The notes under the pieces are model-generated. The model saw nothing but the letters and a program-made list of their open reading frames with translations. It was not told the DNA's origin and made no database searches. Position numbers and translations under genes: made by a program. Below, one piece after another: positions 1 to 10,984 of a stretch of 64,000 nt of DNA (position 1 is the stretch's first letter; the number at the start of each line of letters is the position of its first letter). Origin of the DNA: Carettochelys insculpta (Eukaryota > Chordata > Testudines > Carettochelyidae); contig NC_134137.1 in NCBI RefSeq assembly GCF_033958435.1, forward strand, positions 66,790,001 to 66,854,000, read 5' to 3'.

Positions 1-1064
1 AGAAATGCTTTTGATGAGATTGCCACGCATGTTTAAACAAGAGTTCACGGGTGTAGGAGCAACATTGGAAAAGAGGTGGAAGTTTTGTGCCTTTGAAGGA
101 ATTAAAACTACCTGACTGGATAGTAAAGAAGCTATGCAGAAGAAGAATTCCAGAAGCATGGCAGGGTTAGAAAGTATGAAAGTATGAAATTTGGTTTTGG
201 CACATAGAAATACATTCTCAGAATTATCCAAGCCTAATTTTAGTTACATTTGTGACGTTCTCTTGTGAGTGGAAATGTGGTTGTGCACCAGTTCCTAAAA
301 ATAAACATACAAAAAGATTCAAAATGTGACAGGTCTGTTTCCTATGAAAACTGAAGAAAGATACCACAGTCATGATGCTGTCAAGATATTAACATGCTAC
401 ATCTAAGAATAGCTCACTGAGCAAAGGGATAAGGAAAAAGACTGCCTAGTTATGGTTGCTAAGCTACGGTAATGTATATGTAATATATAGCAGAAATCAT
501 TAAGCTATGTTCCTGAAAGTCTTTCCGTTAAGTACGTAATTTTACAATGAGAAAAATTATACCAAAAGAAAACTTGAAGATGTGTCTGAGCAGTGATTGT
601 CTTTTGTACAGTAAGTTATATGCTGTTCCAGGGACTTTTGCCTTATTGAAAGAGGCCTGAAAATGTGATTGAACTCCTCGAGAATGCTTTATCAAGAATA
701 TTATTTTTCTAATGTAATTATTCTCCATTATAAGTTCCTTTAACATGGATCACATATCAACTTTCATAAACATGTAAATAAAGAGGAAACCAGTGTTACT
801 GTGTTGTATTTGGTATGTAACATTCAAGTTTATGCATCAAAATAAATGTTCAGTTGCATTACTGTTACAGATTTTATAGCAAATATATTAATTTTTTTCC
901 AATAAATATGACTTCTACCATATTGTTTTCACAAGTTGTTGTTCTGATGTTCTGAATTCTTACACATCCAAAAGGTCCCAGTCAATCTTTGCCCTCCTCC
1001 CACCAAAGCCTGCTATTGAAAACCTCCCGGTAAAATGTATTGCATACTCTATCAAAGAAGACTA
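1..1064. other. A/T-rich spacer, no recognisable gene
   Basis: Short stop-rich frames only, with no splice-flanked coding-looking segment and no repeat family that I recognise. Confidence 0.5.
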
Positions 1065-1380
1065 CAGGCTGAACCTCTCTAGTCCGGCACATCCGTAATC
1101 TGGCATGATTTTAATTATCTGGATGACCACTTATCATGGGTGTGACCAGGTTTCCCATGATCCCATAAAGTTTTGGGCAGCTAGCCACCAGTCCTGGCTC
1201 CCAGTGCCTGCACTGTTATTTAACTGTCCCTTACCGTAAGTGTCTTCTAAGAGCCCCATAAGCAGTGGAAGTATTGGCAATGCCTGCTAGACCATATTGA
1301 CCATCTGTAATCTGGCAAATTCTCTCACTCGGCACTGGTCAGGCCCTGAGGGTTCTGGATTAGAGAGGTTCAAGCTGTAT
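1065..1380. mobile_element. Small inverted-repeat DNA element, family A, copy 1
   Basis: The left end reads TGAACCTCTCTAGTCC (from 1070) and the right end is its near reverse complement (GGATTAGAGAGGTTCAAG, ending about 1374). The interior is shared with 9119-9418, including the segment around 1121-1145 and the right-hand part with the GGCACTGGTCAGG motif. No coding capacity. The structure is that of a non-autonomous DNA transposon; I cannot assign a superfamily because no clear target duplication is visible. Confidence 0.65.
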
Positions 1381-2859
1381 AATAGTAGCTAAAATAAAAG
1401 GAATTGAAATTGTCATCACAGGAAGCTCCAGGGTGAAGATTGTGCATTTTCTAAACTGAATAGATAAGCAGGAAGAAATTTAAAAAAGTAAAACCAAAAA
1501 CATAAATTTCACATTTTATAGTGTTTTACGAGGCAGCTACAATGCCACCAATTAGGATTTCTGACTCCGAGTTAATTCTTTTGTTCTGTGAGCTGCATGA
1601 GGAACTGAAGGATTCACATTTGGTGGTATTCCTTAAATATGCCAAGAGAAGAGCAGGGCTTTTTCCCTCCTTACCATTTTTGGAATCTGCTTCAGTATAC
1701 ACACAGTATTTAGAGCCAGCATGAGACCTTGTGCTGCACATGTGTTGATTGCACAATGTGTAAATGTATATAAAACTCAAGCAAGGAGAACAGGGCCAAA
1801 ATCACATTGTTGAGAGTTACCTTGATGATCTATGGCTGTACAACATACTTTCATGCGGAGCTATATACATGTTAGGAAAGTCGTCTCAAAACTATAGCCC
1901 TAAATGGGCAGAAGAGGCTGTGATCCAAGTGGTTGAAATCAATCTCTCTGCTGTAATCTGCAAGACCAAATGTGACAAAGTACAGCAGATTCAGGGAGTA
2001 TCCCGTTGTTTAATTGATTCCAATAAATAATACTCAAATATAGTTAACCAGGGAGAAACTACCATATATGGTGGTTTGCAACTAGAACTCTGGCTGATCA
2101 GCATCTGCCCTAGAATTACAATACATAAATAGGAAATTAAATATTATTTGCATGAAAAAGAAAACAATCAGCAGATACATTGGCAGACAAAGTTACACTT
2201 TCAGCTCAAACATGCAAATGTGTTTCAGAAAATGTACACATCTACAGTTGCTAAAGTCATATTAATAAGGCAGGTGACTCACGTGAGTCTAATAAACAAA
2301 AGCTAGTAATGGTGACGAAACATAAATGTTCTAATCCAAATGTCAACTCTTTCTGCACTTGCGTGAGCAGATGTATGAATAATACAAATGGAAGGTGTCA
2401 TACCTGTCAATTCATATACAGTATAATAAAAATACAGTAATAACAGAAATGAAATTTACTTGCTGTGTGGGGCAATAGCCTCAGAAATAAATAGCAGATG
2501 TTCCGCCATAAAAAGATTATACTTTACGTTCTGCAAAAGCTTTGCGATTTTTAGCCATGTATTTTATTTGGATTTACTGCTATACTTTGCACAATCTCCA
2601 GAGTGAAATTCAGTCCTTTGGAGAGGGTCAGGAGGTGAACTGCACCCCACCTGAGATTCTAAGTGTTAAGTATACTTTGTGCCAGCCCTGTGGACAAGTG
2701 TAAATTTTATCCTTTGTGCTTGAGACAGAGGAAAATGGTCACACCTTAAAATGAAGGGCATTTTACACGAGTAAAGTATTTGTTGCTTTCTGAAAACTGG
2801 ATTATCCCACAATTTTTCTCCTAATGTAGACGTATGCACTCTTGCACACAGAGAAACCC
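1381..2859. other. A/T-rich spacer, no recognisable gene
   Basis: Two short open frames (1521-1724, 1764-2030) have no recognisable domain and no flanking splice pattern. I see nothing else in this stretch. Confidence 0.45.
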
Positions 2860-2879
2860 AATCACAGGCCCTGGTTCTC

Positions 2880-3083
2880 ATGGGAGACTTTAATCATCCA
2901 GACATTTGTTGGGAGACCAATATAGGAGCACACAGACAATCCAGGAAGTTTTTGGAAACTATTGGGGATAACTTCTTGGTACAAGTGCTGAAGGAACCGA
3001 CCAGGGGCCGTGCGCATCTTGACCTGTTGCTCACAAAAAGGGAAGAACTAGTAGAAGAAATGGAAGTGGTGGGGGGAACCTGA
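2880..3083 (+). pseudogene. CR1 endonuclease C-terminal fragment
   Basis: The 67-residue frame contains GDFNHPDICWE and, further on, HLDLLLTKREELV, the C-terminal part of the CR1 apurinic-like endonuclease that nicks the target DNA. The N-terminal half with the first catalytic residues is absent because the element is 5'-truncated. The frame ends at a stop after GGT, and the linker to the reverse transcriptase continues in another frame from about 3137 (NSNIQTLDFRRADF). Confidence 0.85.
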
Positions 3084-3136
3084 GCTGCAGCGACAATGAG
3101 ACCGTAGATTTCAGGATCCGGACAAAAGGAAGAAGG

Positions 3137-5229
3137 GTGAACAGTAACATACAGACCCTTGATTTCAGAAGAGCAGACTTTGACTCCCTAAGAGACTGGA
3201 TGAGCAGGATCCCTTGGGAAACGAAGATGAAGGGGAAAAGAGTTGAAGAGAACTGGAAGTATTTTAAAGAAGTCTTACTGAAGGCACAGGAACAATCCCG
3301 CTGCGTAGTAAGAAATGCAAACATGGTAGGCATCCAGCTTGGCTTAACAGGGAAATCCTTAGTCAGCTTAAATTCAAAAAGGATGCATAGAAGAAATGCA
3401 AACGAGGACAGTTGACTAAGGAGGAGTATAAACATACGGCTGGAGAATGCCGGGCAGTAATCAGGAAAGCAAAAGCACAATTGGAACTGCAGCTGGCAAG
3501 GGATGTGAAGAGTAACAAGAAGGGTTTCTACAGGCATGTGAACAATAAACAGATTATCAGAGAAGGTGTGGGGCCATTACTGGATGAGGGAGGTAACCTA
3601 GTGACAGACGATGCAGGGATAGCTGAAGTTCTCAATGCTTTTTTTGCCTCAGTCTTCACAGACAAAGTCAACTTCCCAATGATGCTCCTAGATGATGCAG
3701 TACGGGAAGGTGGAGGGCAGCCATCTGTGGGGAAGGAACAAGTTCTGAGCTATCTAGAAAAACTAGATGTGCACAAGTCCATGGGTCTGGATTTAATGCA
3801 CCCCAGGGTACTGAGGGAATTGGCAGAGGTCATTGCTGAACCTTTGGCCATTAGCCTTGAAGACTCTTGGAAATCGGGGGAGATACCAGATGACTGGAAG
3901 AAGGCAAACGTCATGCCCATCTTTAAAAAAGGAAAGAAGGACAATCCAGGGAACTATAGACCCATCAGCCTTACCTCAATCCCTGCGAAAATAATGGAGG
4001 GAATCCTCAAGGAATCCATTTTGGAGCACTTGGAAGAGGGGAAAGTGATCAAAAGCAGCCAACATGGATTCACCAGGGGCAAGTCCTGCCTCACCAATCT
4101 GATCAGCTTCTATGTTGATGTAACAAGCTCTGTGGACATGAGGAAGTCAGTGGATGTGATATACCTTGACTTCAGCAAGGGTTTTGATACGGTCTCCCAC
4201 AACATTCTTGTCCATAAGTTAAGGAAATATGGATTGGATCCTTGGACTATAAGATGGATAGAAAGCTGACTTCATGGTTGGACCCAACGGGTAGTGGTCA
4301 ATGGCTCAATATCTGGATGGAGGTCTGTTTCAAGCGGAGTGCCGCAAGGCTCGGTTCTGGGGCCAGTGTTATTTAACATGTTTATTAATGACCTGGATGA
4401 GGGACTGGGTTGCACCCTCAGCAAGTTTGCAGATGACACAAAACTAGGGGGAGAGGTAGATATGTTGGAGGGTAGAGAGAGAATCCAGAGGGACCTGGAT
4501 AAATTGGAGGACTGGGCCAAAAGAAATCTGATGTGGTTCAATAAGGAGAAGTGTGGAGTCCTGCACCTGGGGCGGAAGAATCCCAAGCATTGTTACAGGC
4601 TGGGGCCCAACTGGCTCAGCAGCAGTACGATGGAAAGGGACCTAGGGGTTACAGTGAATGAAAGGCTGGATATGAGTAAACAGTGTGCCCTTGTAGCCAA
4701 GAAGGCTGACGGCATACTAGGATGCATTAGGGGGACCATTTGGAGCAGATCTAGAGAAGTAGTTGTTCCCCTCTATTCGGCACTGGTGAGGCCACATCTG
4801 GAATATTGTGTCCAGTTTTGGGCCCCCCAGTATAAAAAGGATGTGGATTTGCTGGAACAGGTTCAGCAAAGGGCAACAAAAATGATTAAGGCTCTGGAGC
4901 ACAAGACCTATGAGGAGAGGCTGAGGGATTTGGGCTTGTTTAGTTTACAGGAAAGAAGACTTAGAGGTGATTTAATAGCAGCCTTCAACTTCCTGAAGGG
5001 GAGCTCTAAATAGGAGGGTGAGAAATTGTTCTCAGTGGTGTCAGATGGCAGAACAAGGAGTAATGGTCAGAAGTTGAACAGGGAAAGGTGTAAGTTAGAT
5101 ATTAGGAAAAACTTCTTCACCAGGCGAGTGGTGAAGCATTGGAATGTATTGCCTAAAGAGGTGGTGGATTCTCCATCCCTTGAGGTTTTTAAGTCTCGTC
5201 TGGACAAGGTCCTGGCTGGGATGACTTAG
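3137..5229 (+). pseudogene. CR1 reverse transcriptase, broken
   Basis: The linker (3137-3415) and the reverse transcriptase (from 3412) can be followed through several frames. Fingers and palm motifs are visible: [20 protein letters not shown] (about 3918-3980), [30 protein letters not shown] (motif A), [14 protein letters not shown] (motif B) and the catalytic [10 protein letters not shown] (about 4420-4450). [11 protein letters not shown] marks the C-terminal region. Breaks: TGA at 4267-4269, where copy 2 has a tryptophan codon, and TAG at about 5011, where copy 2 has GAG. The C-terminal tail continues at 5026-5229. The FADD catalytic pair is intact, but the two stops make the product non-functional. 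Confidence 0.92.
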
Positions 5230-5294
5230 TAGGGGTTGATCCTGCTTAGTCAGGGGGCTGGACTAGATGACCTCCTGGGGTCCCTTCCAGCCCT

Positions 5295-5313
5295 ATGATT
5301 CTGTGATTCTGTG
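5295..5313 (+). repeat. CR1 3' octamer tail
   Basis: Tandem ATTCTGTG-like units at the end of the CR1 3' UTR. In CR1 elements this microsatellite is the 3' terminus recognised by the reverse transcriptase. Confidence 0.85.
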
Positions 5314-5679
5314 AAATATGTATCTCAGGCTAAACTTCAATGTTCTCCCTGTCCATAGCATTATATTCACTTAGGAATAAATAGGCACAAATTTAATGAA
5401 CATGCCCTTCAAAGCCAAAGTATATTTGATTTTATGTGTAGTAAATACAATGCAGGCTAAAGTTGAAACACTTAACGTAAACTTATCTGAGATTTTTCAG
5501 CATCTGAGGTGTAGGCTGGAGTACTCCTATTCAGCTTTCTCAGCCAGGTCAGTATTTTCTCGTTAAAAAAGTCATGGCAAAGCAAATGGTTTGATCTGAA
5601 GATTGTACTGCTCTTTAGGGTAAGAATCTGTATGCCGTATGTTTCTTTGGGAAGTTACAACTACGTGATTTTTATTTTA
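5314..5679. other. Spacer, no recognisable gene
   Basis: A/T-rich; nothing recognisable. Confidence 0.45.
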
Positions 5680-6230
5680 TTTTAATAGGGTAACTCACTT
5701 CAATCTAAGTGTTTTTAGTTCTTCTTGCACTGAGCCATTGATTGATGGATCACATCTTCTATGCTGCCGTTGGTGAGTGACTAAACCAATCCTTGATTGG
5801 CAGTTGGAGGCTTTTTATGTGACATTTGTAATCGATGCTGCCTCTTTCCTTGGTAGCCTGTGCCATCTGGTAATCATCCTCCCTGTAAAAAGAGTGTCTA
5901 AGTTCCAAATGGAATTTGTCTGGCTTCAGATTCTAGCCACTTGTCCCTTTTATGTCTGTCTCTGCTAGATTAAAGAGCTCTCCATTACTTACACACTCTG
6001 ATCAAGCCACCAATCACTCTTCTTTTTTGATTAAATAAATTGAGCTCTTTAAGTCTTTCACTGTGAGGCATTTTCTCCAACCCTCAGATCATTTTTATAC
6101 TTCTTTTCTGGACCCTTTCCAATTTTTCAACATCCTATTTAAAATATGGCCCCCAGAACCATACTCAGTATTTCACTATCGATGGCACCAATTCATAGAA
6201 GAGGCAAAAACTCATCTCCTTAGTCCTACT
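5680..6230 (-). mobile_element. Old CR1/L3-like fragment, antisense
   Basis: On the minus strand, 6085-6170 resembles the conserved CR1-superfamily stretch encoding ..WPPYFKKDIEKLEKVQ.. (on the + strand: CTGGACCCTTTCCAATTTTT and, downstream, ATATGGCCCCCAGAACC). Sequence further left resembles the 3' end of such elements. It is much more diverged than the CR1 copies at 2860 and 48692, with stops in every frame. Ends are approximate. Confidence 0.6.
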
Positions 6231-6764
6231 CACTCTTCTGTGTCTTATTCTTAAGAAACCAGCATTTTTTCACAAATGTAAAAAGTTCAAAGAATTAGCA
6301 TTTGGTTATGTAATCTATTTGATTGAGCATACATGATTCTTCTGAATTATATGCATGCATAGACAGAATTTCTACTGAAGCCAACACTAGTTTTGCCCAT
6401 GTAAGGGCTAAAAATGGCCTTCAGGATTTGTAGTCTATTAAGAGGGCTAGATAATGGCCTCATATTCTCAGTTATGTATGCCAAGAAAGGGGTAAGCAAA
6501 GTTTGTGCAATGGAAAATTTTAGCTGGTCGTCTCAACCACTAGGAATGGAAGAGCACAAAGCTTATCTAGGCTAGGATTCAAATGTGTGTTGCTAACACA
6601 TTAGCTAACACATTCTGATTAATACTTTTTAAGTCACAGGTAAAAAAGGCACACTGTTGGTTGTGTTAGGTCCCAGATGTTACAGTCCACACTGCCTTGT
6701 CTACATTAACACATTAGAATATGCTCTTTAGAACAATGTAACTAATGGATTATTTATATGGGGA
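6231..6764. other. A/T-rich spacer, no recognisable gene
   Basis: No gene or repeat recognised. Confidence 0.45.
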
Positions 6765-7290
6765 AAAACAAGCAGTCCTGTAGAACCTTTAAGACTAACA
6801 ATTGTATTTACTAGGCAATGAGCTTTTGTCAGTAAGATCCACTTCATCAGATATGGAGTAAAAATAAAAACCCAGGGTTTATATTGCAGGGAGAAGAAGA
6901 AAAAACGAAAAAAGAAAGAAGAAAAAGAAGAGTCACCTGTCATTAATGACTAGTCGAAGAAATAAGTGGGGTGTATACCATTCCTGCAAATGTCAAAGGT
7001 GGGGAAAATGCCCTTCTAATGTATAAGATAATTGAGTTCTCTGTTAAGTCCCGGGTTAAATGTATCAAACTTGCAAGTGAATTCCAATTCAGATGTCCCC
7101 CTCTGTAATCTTGTGGTAAAATCCTTTTGCCAGAGGAGGGCCACTTTAAGATCCATTATTGAATGTCCAGGAAGGTTAAAGTGTTCCCCTACAAGTTTAC
7201 GTATATTCCAGTTCCTGATGTTAGATTTATGTACATTCATTCGTTGACACAGAGGCCGTCCAGTTTGTCCATTGTACATGGGAGAGGGTC
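6765..7290 (-). mobile_element. Penelope-like element, 3' fragment
   Basis: The left end carries the Penelope-type tail in reverse orientation (AGTCCTGTAGAACCTTTAAG, then ATGAGCTTTTGTCAGTAAG and CACTTCATCAGATATGGAG). A GA-rich stretch at 6886-6940 and a coding remnant at 7016-7279 follow. It matches the coding end of the better-preserved copy at 41334-42513. It is 5'-truncated at about 7290. Confidence 0.8.
7016..7279 (-). pseudogene. Penelope-like GIY-YIG endonuclease C-terminal remnant
   Basis: The minus-strand frame includes NGQTGRPLCQRMNVHKS, GEHFNLPGHSIMDLKVALL and ELEFTCKFDTFNPGLNREL. These correspond one-to-one with YIGQTGQSLRKRINAHKS, GEHFNLSGHTVADLKVAIL and ELQFICKFNALSSGLNKD of the copy at 41366-42349. 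This is the GIY-YIG nuclease that Penelope-like elements use to nick target DNA. The isoleucine of the YIG motif is asparagine here (YNG), and the reverse transcriptase part is absent. Confidence 0.8.
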
Positions 7291-7986
7291 AGGGAAGTTA
7301 TTCTGCCATGGGGTAGAGTTTGAATTTAAAATACTACAGCTTTCTGAAAATAAGAGTGCCCACACAGAAAGGGGGCTCTTCCAGAAAGTCAATAGTATAA
7401 TAGTTACTCTGGAATAGTTATGTTGTTCAGTTTCCCCATATAGACAAACTCGAGTAAATTCAAGCTAGCACACCTTGAAATCTGTTCTGAACAAAGCTAG
7501 ATATGCAGCCTACAATTAGTGAGGTCTGTTCTGCTGAAGACCAATTCCAGTGTGAGAACTCTACCTCTGAGAATTTTACAGATTTGTCCCACTAGTGGCT
7601 TACTACTTAATCTCTGCAGAGTGTACTGGATTTTCTTTCCTATTTGGGGTGGAGGAAGGAGAACTCCAACATCCTAGAGTTCTGAGCGCAGATGTTAAAA
7701 GTCCATTTGGATGCCACAAGAGAGAACACAGAACAGTCAATATAAAAGGAAAGAGAGCACGACAGTGAAACACCAGAAAATGGGATTAAAACTAGAGACC
7801 AGAGGGAGTTTGTCAGAATCCCAACACACTGTCCAAAGAGAAAACAAAAGCCACAGCCAAGCGAGCTCCACTCCAAAGCATGCACTATGTTAAAATGTGC
7901 ATGGAGAGTATACTTTTCTCCTTGATAGAGTGCCTTACTAAGTATGTCAGTATTGACTAACAATATATATGCCCAGGACACTACAG
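7291..7986. other. Spacer, no recognisable gene
   Basis: No domain-bearing frame; the small frame at 7711-7893 is lysine/glutamine-rich and unremarkable. Confidence 0.4.
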
Positions 7987-8727
7987 TTGTACCTCCTAAA
8001 ACCAGCATTCTCTGGTCCAGCAACATGTCTGGTGCAGAAGGACCAGGGATGTTCCTAGACCAGAGAGCCAGGCAGGAAGGCAAGTGACAGCTAATACCCT
8101 CCAGCTTCCCTGGGGGAGCGGAAACCAACCCTGACAGCCCCACAGTGGGGCAGCTACCTAGACAGGCACCCACATCCCCTGGCAACCCCGTTAGGGGAAG
8201 ACAGCTGCACAGGGCCCAGGCCAGTGTCCTCAGGCAACTCCACAGGGCTGGGGCTGAGTGCAGATGTGCAGGGCTAGCTCTGAGTGCCAGGCAGCCCCAG
8301 GTGTCAGAGCTCGGACTGGAGCCGGCACTGGATTCTCCTGACGACCCTGCAGAGCCAGATCAACATCCTGGGCAGCCCCAAGGGGCTGCAGCTGGAGCAG
8401 CTTCCCCTGGCAGTTCGGCTGGGGCTGGGGCTGGGGCTGGGGCTGGGGCCAGGGCCAGGAGCAGCTGTGTGGGGCCAAGCTGGAACTGCTTTCGCCCGAC
8501 AGCCCTGTGGGGCTGCGGGCAACCAGGTAAGGTTGGAGCCAGTGTCTTTGAGCAGGAGCCACATCAGCAGCCTTGTCCAGTGCCCCCTGCAGCACTGGAC
8601 AAGGGAGCAGCCTGGGGTGGGGCAGGTGGGTTGGGGGACAAGTGACAGAAAACCTCCCCTGGTCTGGCAAATTCTCTTGTTCAGGCCCAGTCAGGTCCTG
8701 ACCATGCTAGACCAGGGAGGTACAAAG
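7987..8727. mobile_element. Inverted-repeat DNA element related to family A, GC-rich core
   Basis: The left end (TTGTACCTCCTAAAACCAGC from about 7987) and the reverse complement of the right end (TTGTACCTCCCTGGTCTAGC, ending about 8725) form terminal inverted repeats. Internal words such as TCTCTGGTCCAGCAAC and CAAATTCTCTTGTTCAGG echo family A at 1065 and 9119. The core is GC-rich and holds a minisatellite. Frames of 146-200 residues inside are low-complexity and run in several frames at once, so I do not call them genes. Confidence 0.55.
8417..8460 (+). repeat. GGGGCT hexanucleotide tandem repeat
   Basis: About six near-perfect copies of GGGGCT. On the minus strand this reads as a PSPSPS/PQPQPQ repeat, which is an artefact of the repeat rather than a protein signal. 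Confidence 0.9.
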
Positions 8728-9118
8728 GGTATTTGTAAATTTAATTTAATTCAACAACTGTGGCTCAGTTCCTCAATGGTACGGGCACTTGAGTCCATTG
8801 TAATCAAGGCTTTAAGGTGCTTTGGGAACACAGCTATGCCTCTGACATCGAGTGAGATGCCTAAATGTAAGGTGCTGTCCCTCTGACCTTTGTAAGATTC
8901 ATCCCGAAGGTGAACATTTTTCATTTTTCCAGCATTAGCCCCACTCCTGGACGAACAGGTCTGCATAGCTTCCAATACACTGGGAGCTGCTCTTGTGACA
9001 AAACCCAAAGAGTCACTCGGTCTTTGCTAGGCTGGGGTGGCACTTTGGTAATACAATAAAACATTTTTCTTTTGTGCAGGTTAGTGACTGAATAAATTGC
9101 TCACATAAGAACGTGCCG
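8728..9118. other. Spacer, no recognisable gene
   Basis: Nothing recognisable. Confidence 0.4.
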
Positions 9119-9418
9119 ACAGGTTGAACTTCTGAAGTCTGGCCCTCTCACCCGGCAAGATCCATATCCCAACATGATTGCACTAAGCCAGATGACCACT
9201 TATCATGGGTGTGACGAAGCCTCCTGTCTGCAAGTCCTGGCTCTCAGTGTTCTGGGTTGTTATTCAGCTGTCATTTACTCCTAAATGTCTTCTAAGAGCC
9301 CAGTAAGCAGTGCAAGTGTTGGTAATGCTGCTGGATAATATTGACTGCCTGAAGTCCAGCAAATTCTTTCATTCGGCACTGGTCAGGTCCCGAGCGTGCT
9401 GGACTAGAGAGGTTCAAT
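9119..9418. mobile_element. Small inverted-repeat DNA element, family A, copy 2
   Basis: Same layout as 1065-1380: the left end AGGTTGAACTTCTGAAGTCT and the right end GGACTAGAGAGGTTCAATC are inverted repeats. The central ATGACCACTTATCATGGGTG block and the GGCACTGGTCAGGTCC block near the right end are shared. No coding capacity. Confidence 0.65.
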
Positions 9419-10039
9419 CGGTAGTCGCCAGTCAGTCAGAGGTCATGCAAGTATATTGCAATTTCTCCAGTGCTTCCTTTATGTCTCTCTTGAGCAGACA
9501 CTCTGAACGGTGGCAAAGGCTTCACGCACATATATGTGGTTGGGTGGAGCCAATCAAACTTGTTTGTAACCAGATCCAAATTTGAACACTGGTCTCCAGC
9601 GACAAATGGCTAGTGGATCATTGTATCACATCAGCAGTCCAATGTTGAATTGCTTATGTCAAAGAACAAGGTGGGAATCGTTTAATGAGGTGCTATATCA
9701 AAGTCTATTAAAACCCCGTAAAAATGAAACCAGATGGTGGCTCAGCAGTAGAAATTTTTCTAAAGTGCATTTACTGCACCTGGCAGATGCCTGATATTCG
9801 TGGCCCTTTTACCCATCCAGATACTGTTTACCCACAAAATAGGCTAGGCTGCAGCAGAGCAAGAGTCTAACATTGCCCCAGTTGCAACATACAGTGCTCA
9901 CTTGTAGTGTTGAGCCAGACTTCTTCTTTCTAGGCCCATTGAATCTTTGCCTAATTTGTGCAAATTATAGGCTAGCGAGCCATTTGTATACACTGTGCAC
10001 TGCTTTGGGGCCATAGAACATCTGTGAGTTATAACACTT
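9419..10039. other. Spacer, no recognisable gene
   Basis: Nothing recognisable. Confidence 0.4.
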
Positions 10040-10120
10040 AGTTCTAATCAATCAGGGCTAGATTTGAACCAGCAGCCTACAAATGTGTCACTCACTAGGT
10101 TATTCTCAGTCTCCTGAGCA
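10040..10120 (-). repeat. Possible tRNA-derived SINE head, decayed
   Basis: On the minus strand a box-B-like GGTTCAAATCT lies at 10070-10060, with a weak box-A-like segment upstream (AACCTAGTGAGTG). This spacing is that of a PolIII promoter. Too degraded to assign to a family. Confidence 0.35.
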
Positions 10121-10180
10121 TTCAGCAGCAATGTTCTATTAAGCAAACATCTACCAGATGATGAGGCAAATACTGGTGCA

Positions 10181-10979
10181 TGTAGGATGGAAATTTCTGT
10201 GTCAGGTTATGGTTTGTGCTAAAGACCCCCCATTTGGTTCCTAAAGTCTGGAACAGGCCTATAATCCTATATTACAGAAACCCAGTTAGCATGAGTGGAG
10301 AGATACCTCGCTGCCCCTCCCGCCCCCCCCAAATCTCACTCACAAGACCCAGGGAAGGTCGTCCCAGCTCTGACAGGACCTTGGCGTCTGAAGGGAGGGA
10401 TAGTCACCTCAGTAACCACATTCCACAGAGAGGCCCTGCATGTGAGAATCTAGTTATGGTGTTTTTCTCCTCTGCCATCCCAGACTGGTACTTAAAACAA
10501 ATACGTTATTGCTTTATGCTGTTAACGTCTTATGCTTTAATCTTTTCGATAAGCACCCCTGTGCTGTGTAAAGGCCTGTGTAAAGGCGCCATCACTGCTC
10601 GTGCACATGCATCATCCATCCCATTAGACACATGGATGTTATTGCACATCTGCTCTGTTTAAGTAACTTGTCAGGAAAAACACCTGTACTAGAGATGATG
10701 TTCTATAAGCGATGGGCAGGGCTACTTTGTAACCTTTTCAGATTATTGGCTTATTGTGCTCATTTCGGCTTGCTGCTAAGACCTAGCCAGACTTGGGTAA
10801 CACTCATGCCACGGTTCCCGCCCCCCCGCCTGCCCACTAATAATCTACATAATCAGTTGTAACCTATTGTCTGGCAGTGCGCCACTGAGTCCTGATAGGC
10901 GAAGTGGCACTCCACCAGCGCTGTGTGTAATAAACCCTCCTGCTTGCCTCATACACGGTGTCCAGACTTTGTTCCAACA
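10181..10979 (+). mobile_element. Probable solo LTR (endogenous retrovirus or LTR retrotransposon)
   Basis: The segment starts TGTAGG and ends CCAACA (TG...CA termini) and is bounded by a perfect 5-bp direct repeat GTGCA at 10176-10180 and 10980-10984. An AATAAA polyadenylation signal lies at 10928-10933, about 50 bases before the 3' end, and the last 60 bases (CTGCTTGCCTCATACACGG, then TTTGTTCC) have the look of an R/U5 region. No primer-binding site or internal genes flank it, so it would be a recombination-derived solo LTR. The 5-bp repeat alone could occur by chance; the combination with TG/CA and AATAAA is what persuades me. Confidence 0.6.
10928..10933 (+). promoter_or_regulatory. Polyadenylation signal of the probable LTR
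   Basis: AATAAA placed about 50 bases upstream of the CA end of the putative LTR. Confidence 0.5.
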
Positions 10980-10984
10980 GTGCA

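Larger units (their letters stand above)
2860..5313 (+). mobile_element. CR1 LINE, 5'-truncated copy 1
   Basis: A non-LTR retrotransposon of the chicken-repeat-1 clade, + strand. It starts inside the endonuclease domain (GDFNHPDICWE at about 2881-2915), runs through a complete reverse-transcriptase region and ends with the CR1 3' UTR (a CTGGACTAGATGACCTCCTG block near 5260) and an ATTCTGTG-type octamer tail at 5295-5313. Missing 5' sequence is typical of LINE insertions made by target-primed reverse transcription. The reading frame is broken at several places, so the copy is dead. A second copy at 48692-50418 is closely similar, so both probably belong to one subfamily. The left edge is approximate because I cannot see a target duplication. 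Confidence 0.93.

Noticed and set aside
8145..8886. Proline/serine/glutamine repeat proteins on both strands
   Set aside because: Produced by the GGGGCT minisatellite inside an inverted-repeat element.
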